Shown here in pieces: positions 33,851-34,751 of a DNA stretch of 34,751 bases (its first letter is position 1; every line of letters begins with the position of its first letter). Under the pieces are notes generated by a model. The model was given only the letters and a program-made list of their open reading frames with translations. It ran no database searches and was not told the origin of the DNA. A program made the translations under genes and the position numbers. Source of the DNA: Rubrivivax sp. (GTDB taxonomy: Bacteria; Pseudomonadota; Gammaproteobacteria; Burkholderiales; Burkholderiaceae_C); assembly GCA_027487585.1 (NCBI GenBank), contig JAIYDH010000100.1, forward strand, positions 1 through 34,751. The letters are read 5' to 3'.

Positions 33851-33985
33851 GGCGCGGGCGGGAGGCGCGTGCTGCAAGGGCCGGAAGGTTACCCGCCGGC
33901 CGCGAATCGTGCTGGTGGCGGCCCACTCGGCTGGGCGTCCGGGGTCCGTCCGGGTGACCGCAGGCGGGCCTTAAGCTCCGGGGCC

Positions 33986-34291
33986 GTGAAACGCCATTAC
34001 CTTGTCCTCGCTTCCGTGGCCGTGGCCGCAGGCCTGGCCATCGGCTGGGTGCGCCTCGAAGGCGGGCGCGTGCAGCAGGCGCACTTTGCCGACCTGCCGC
34101 TGCTGGGCGGGGGCGAAGCACTGCGCGTGGAGGTGGAAATCCTGCCCTCGGAACTGAACCACCCCGAGGGCGTGGGCGAGCCGGGCGTGCCGCCGCTGGC
34201 GCCAGCCGTGGCCAGCGCCGTGTTCACGCTCACGGGCGTGCGGCTGCGCGCGCTGCCGTTGGCGCTGCCGGCTGCGGCCGCAGCGGCCTGA
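33986..34291 (+). CDS. Small membrane-anchored hypothetical protein
   Basis: GTG start, MKRHYLVLASVAVAAGLAIGWVRLEGG...; in frame with the 3' end of a long ORF. Confidence 0.5.
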   Translation: MKRHYLVLASVAVAAGLAIGWVRLEGGRVQQAHFADLPLLGGGEALRVEVEILPSELNHPEGVGEPGVPPLAPAVASAVFTLTGVRLRALPLALPAAAAAA

Positions 34292-34299
34292 AGCCCTCG

Positions 34300-34751
34300 G
34301 TGGAGTTCTCAGTGTTGATCTCGATCGTGGTGCCGGTGCTGAACGAGGCCGCCGGCATCGTCGCCACGCTCGCCACCCTGGCGCCGCTGCGCGCGGCCGG
34401 GCACGAGGTGATCGTGGCCGACGGCGGCAGCAGCGACGGCACGGTGGCGCTGGCCGCCGCACAGGCCGACGCGGTGGTGGTCGCACCCCGCGGCCGTGCG
34501 CGGCAGATGAACGCCGGCGCAGCACGGGCGCGCGGCGAGGTGCTGCTGTTCCTGCACGCCGACACGCGGCTGCCGCACGACGCCGCCGCGCAGTTGCAGC
34601 GGGCGCTCGCGGCCGGCGCAAACTGGGGCCGCTTCGACCTGCGCATCGAGGCCGACGCCGCAGCGCGCCGCGCCGGGCGCTGGATGTTTCCGCTGGTCGG
34701 CGCGCTGATCAACCTGCGCTCGCGCCTGAGCGGCATCGCCACCGGCGACCA
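34300..34751 (+). CDS. Family 2 glycosyltransferase (TIGR04283-like), 3' truncated by window edge
   Basis: LISIVVPVLNEAAGIVATLATLAPLRAAGHEVIVADGGSSDGT...RARQMNAGAARARGEVLLFLHADTRLP; absent from the ORF track because it has no stop in the window. Confidence 0.88.
   Translation, partial: MEFSVLISIVVPVLNEAAGIVATLATLAPLRAAGHEVIVADGGSSDGTVALAAAQADAVVVAPRGRARQMNAGAARARGEVLLFLHADTRLPHDAAAQLQRALAAGANWGRFDLRIEADAAARRAGRWMFPLVGALINLRSRLSGIATGD

Overview
High-GC (Burkholderiales-like, by inference) chromosomal window, almost fully coding, with about 32 supportable CDSs. Main blocks: the 3' end of a class I DAHP synthase; a ParA/MinD-like ATPase; PduO cobalamin adenosyltransferase; a class II-like Fic protein; an MFS permease. 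Next is a multi-gene SPFH-SHOCT / DUF4178 / DUF350 / membrane-anchored aminopropyltransferase (SpeE-like) / Tat-lipoprotein-like flavin oxidoreductase block, converging on an S-adenosylmethionine decarboxylase and a four-zinc-ribbon protein. This is followed by the PrkA-YhbH(DUF444)-SpoVR stress operon, whose SpoVR gene is split in frame by a ~409-aa intein with a LAGLIDADG endonuclease. Then come a FAD-linked D-2-hydroxyacid dehydrogenase, a tightly coupled peptidoglycan/amino-sugar recycling operon (BadF-type kinase, amidase, GHL10-like lipoprotein, MurQ, NagX/DUF5009-like membrane protein) divergent from a PBP4-type DacB, a TctD/TctE-like two-component system with two TctC/Bug binding proteins, a VapBC-like pair, GshA, and a truncated family 2 glycosyltransferase. 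The strongest unusual signals are the SpoVR intein and the polyamine-type envelope cluster. Others are repeat-derived coding sequence at the murQ 3' end and recurrent -10-like boxes 6-7 nt upstream of start codons. No tRNA, rRNA or CRISPR array was seen. All assignments come from reading motifs by eye; no database search was run.
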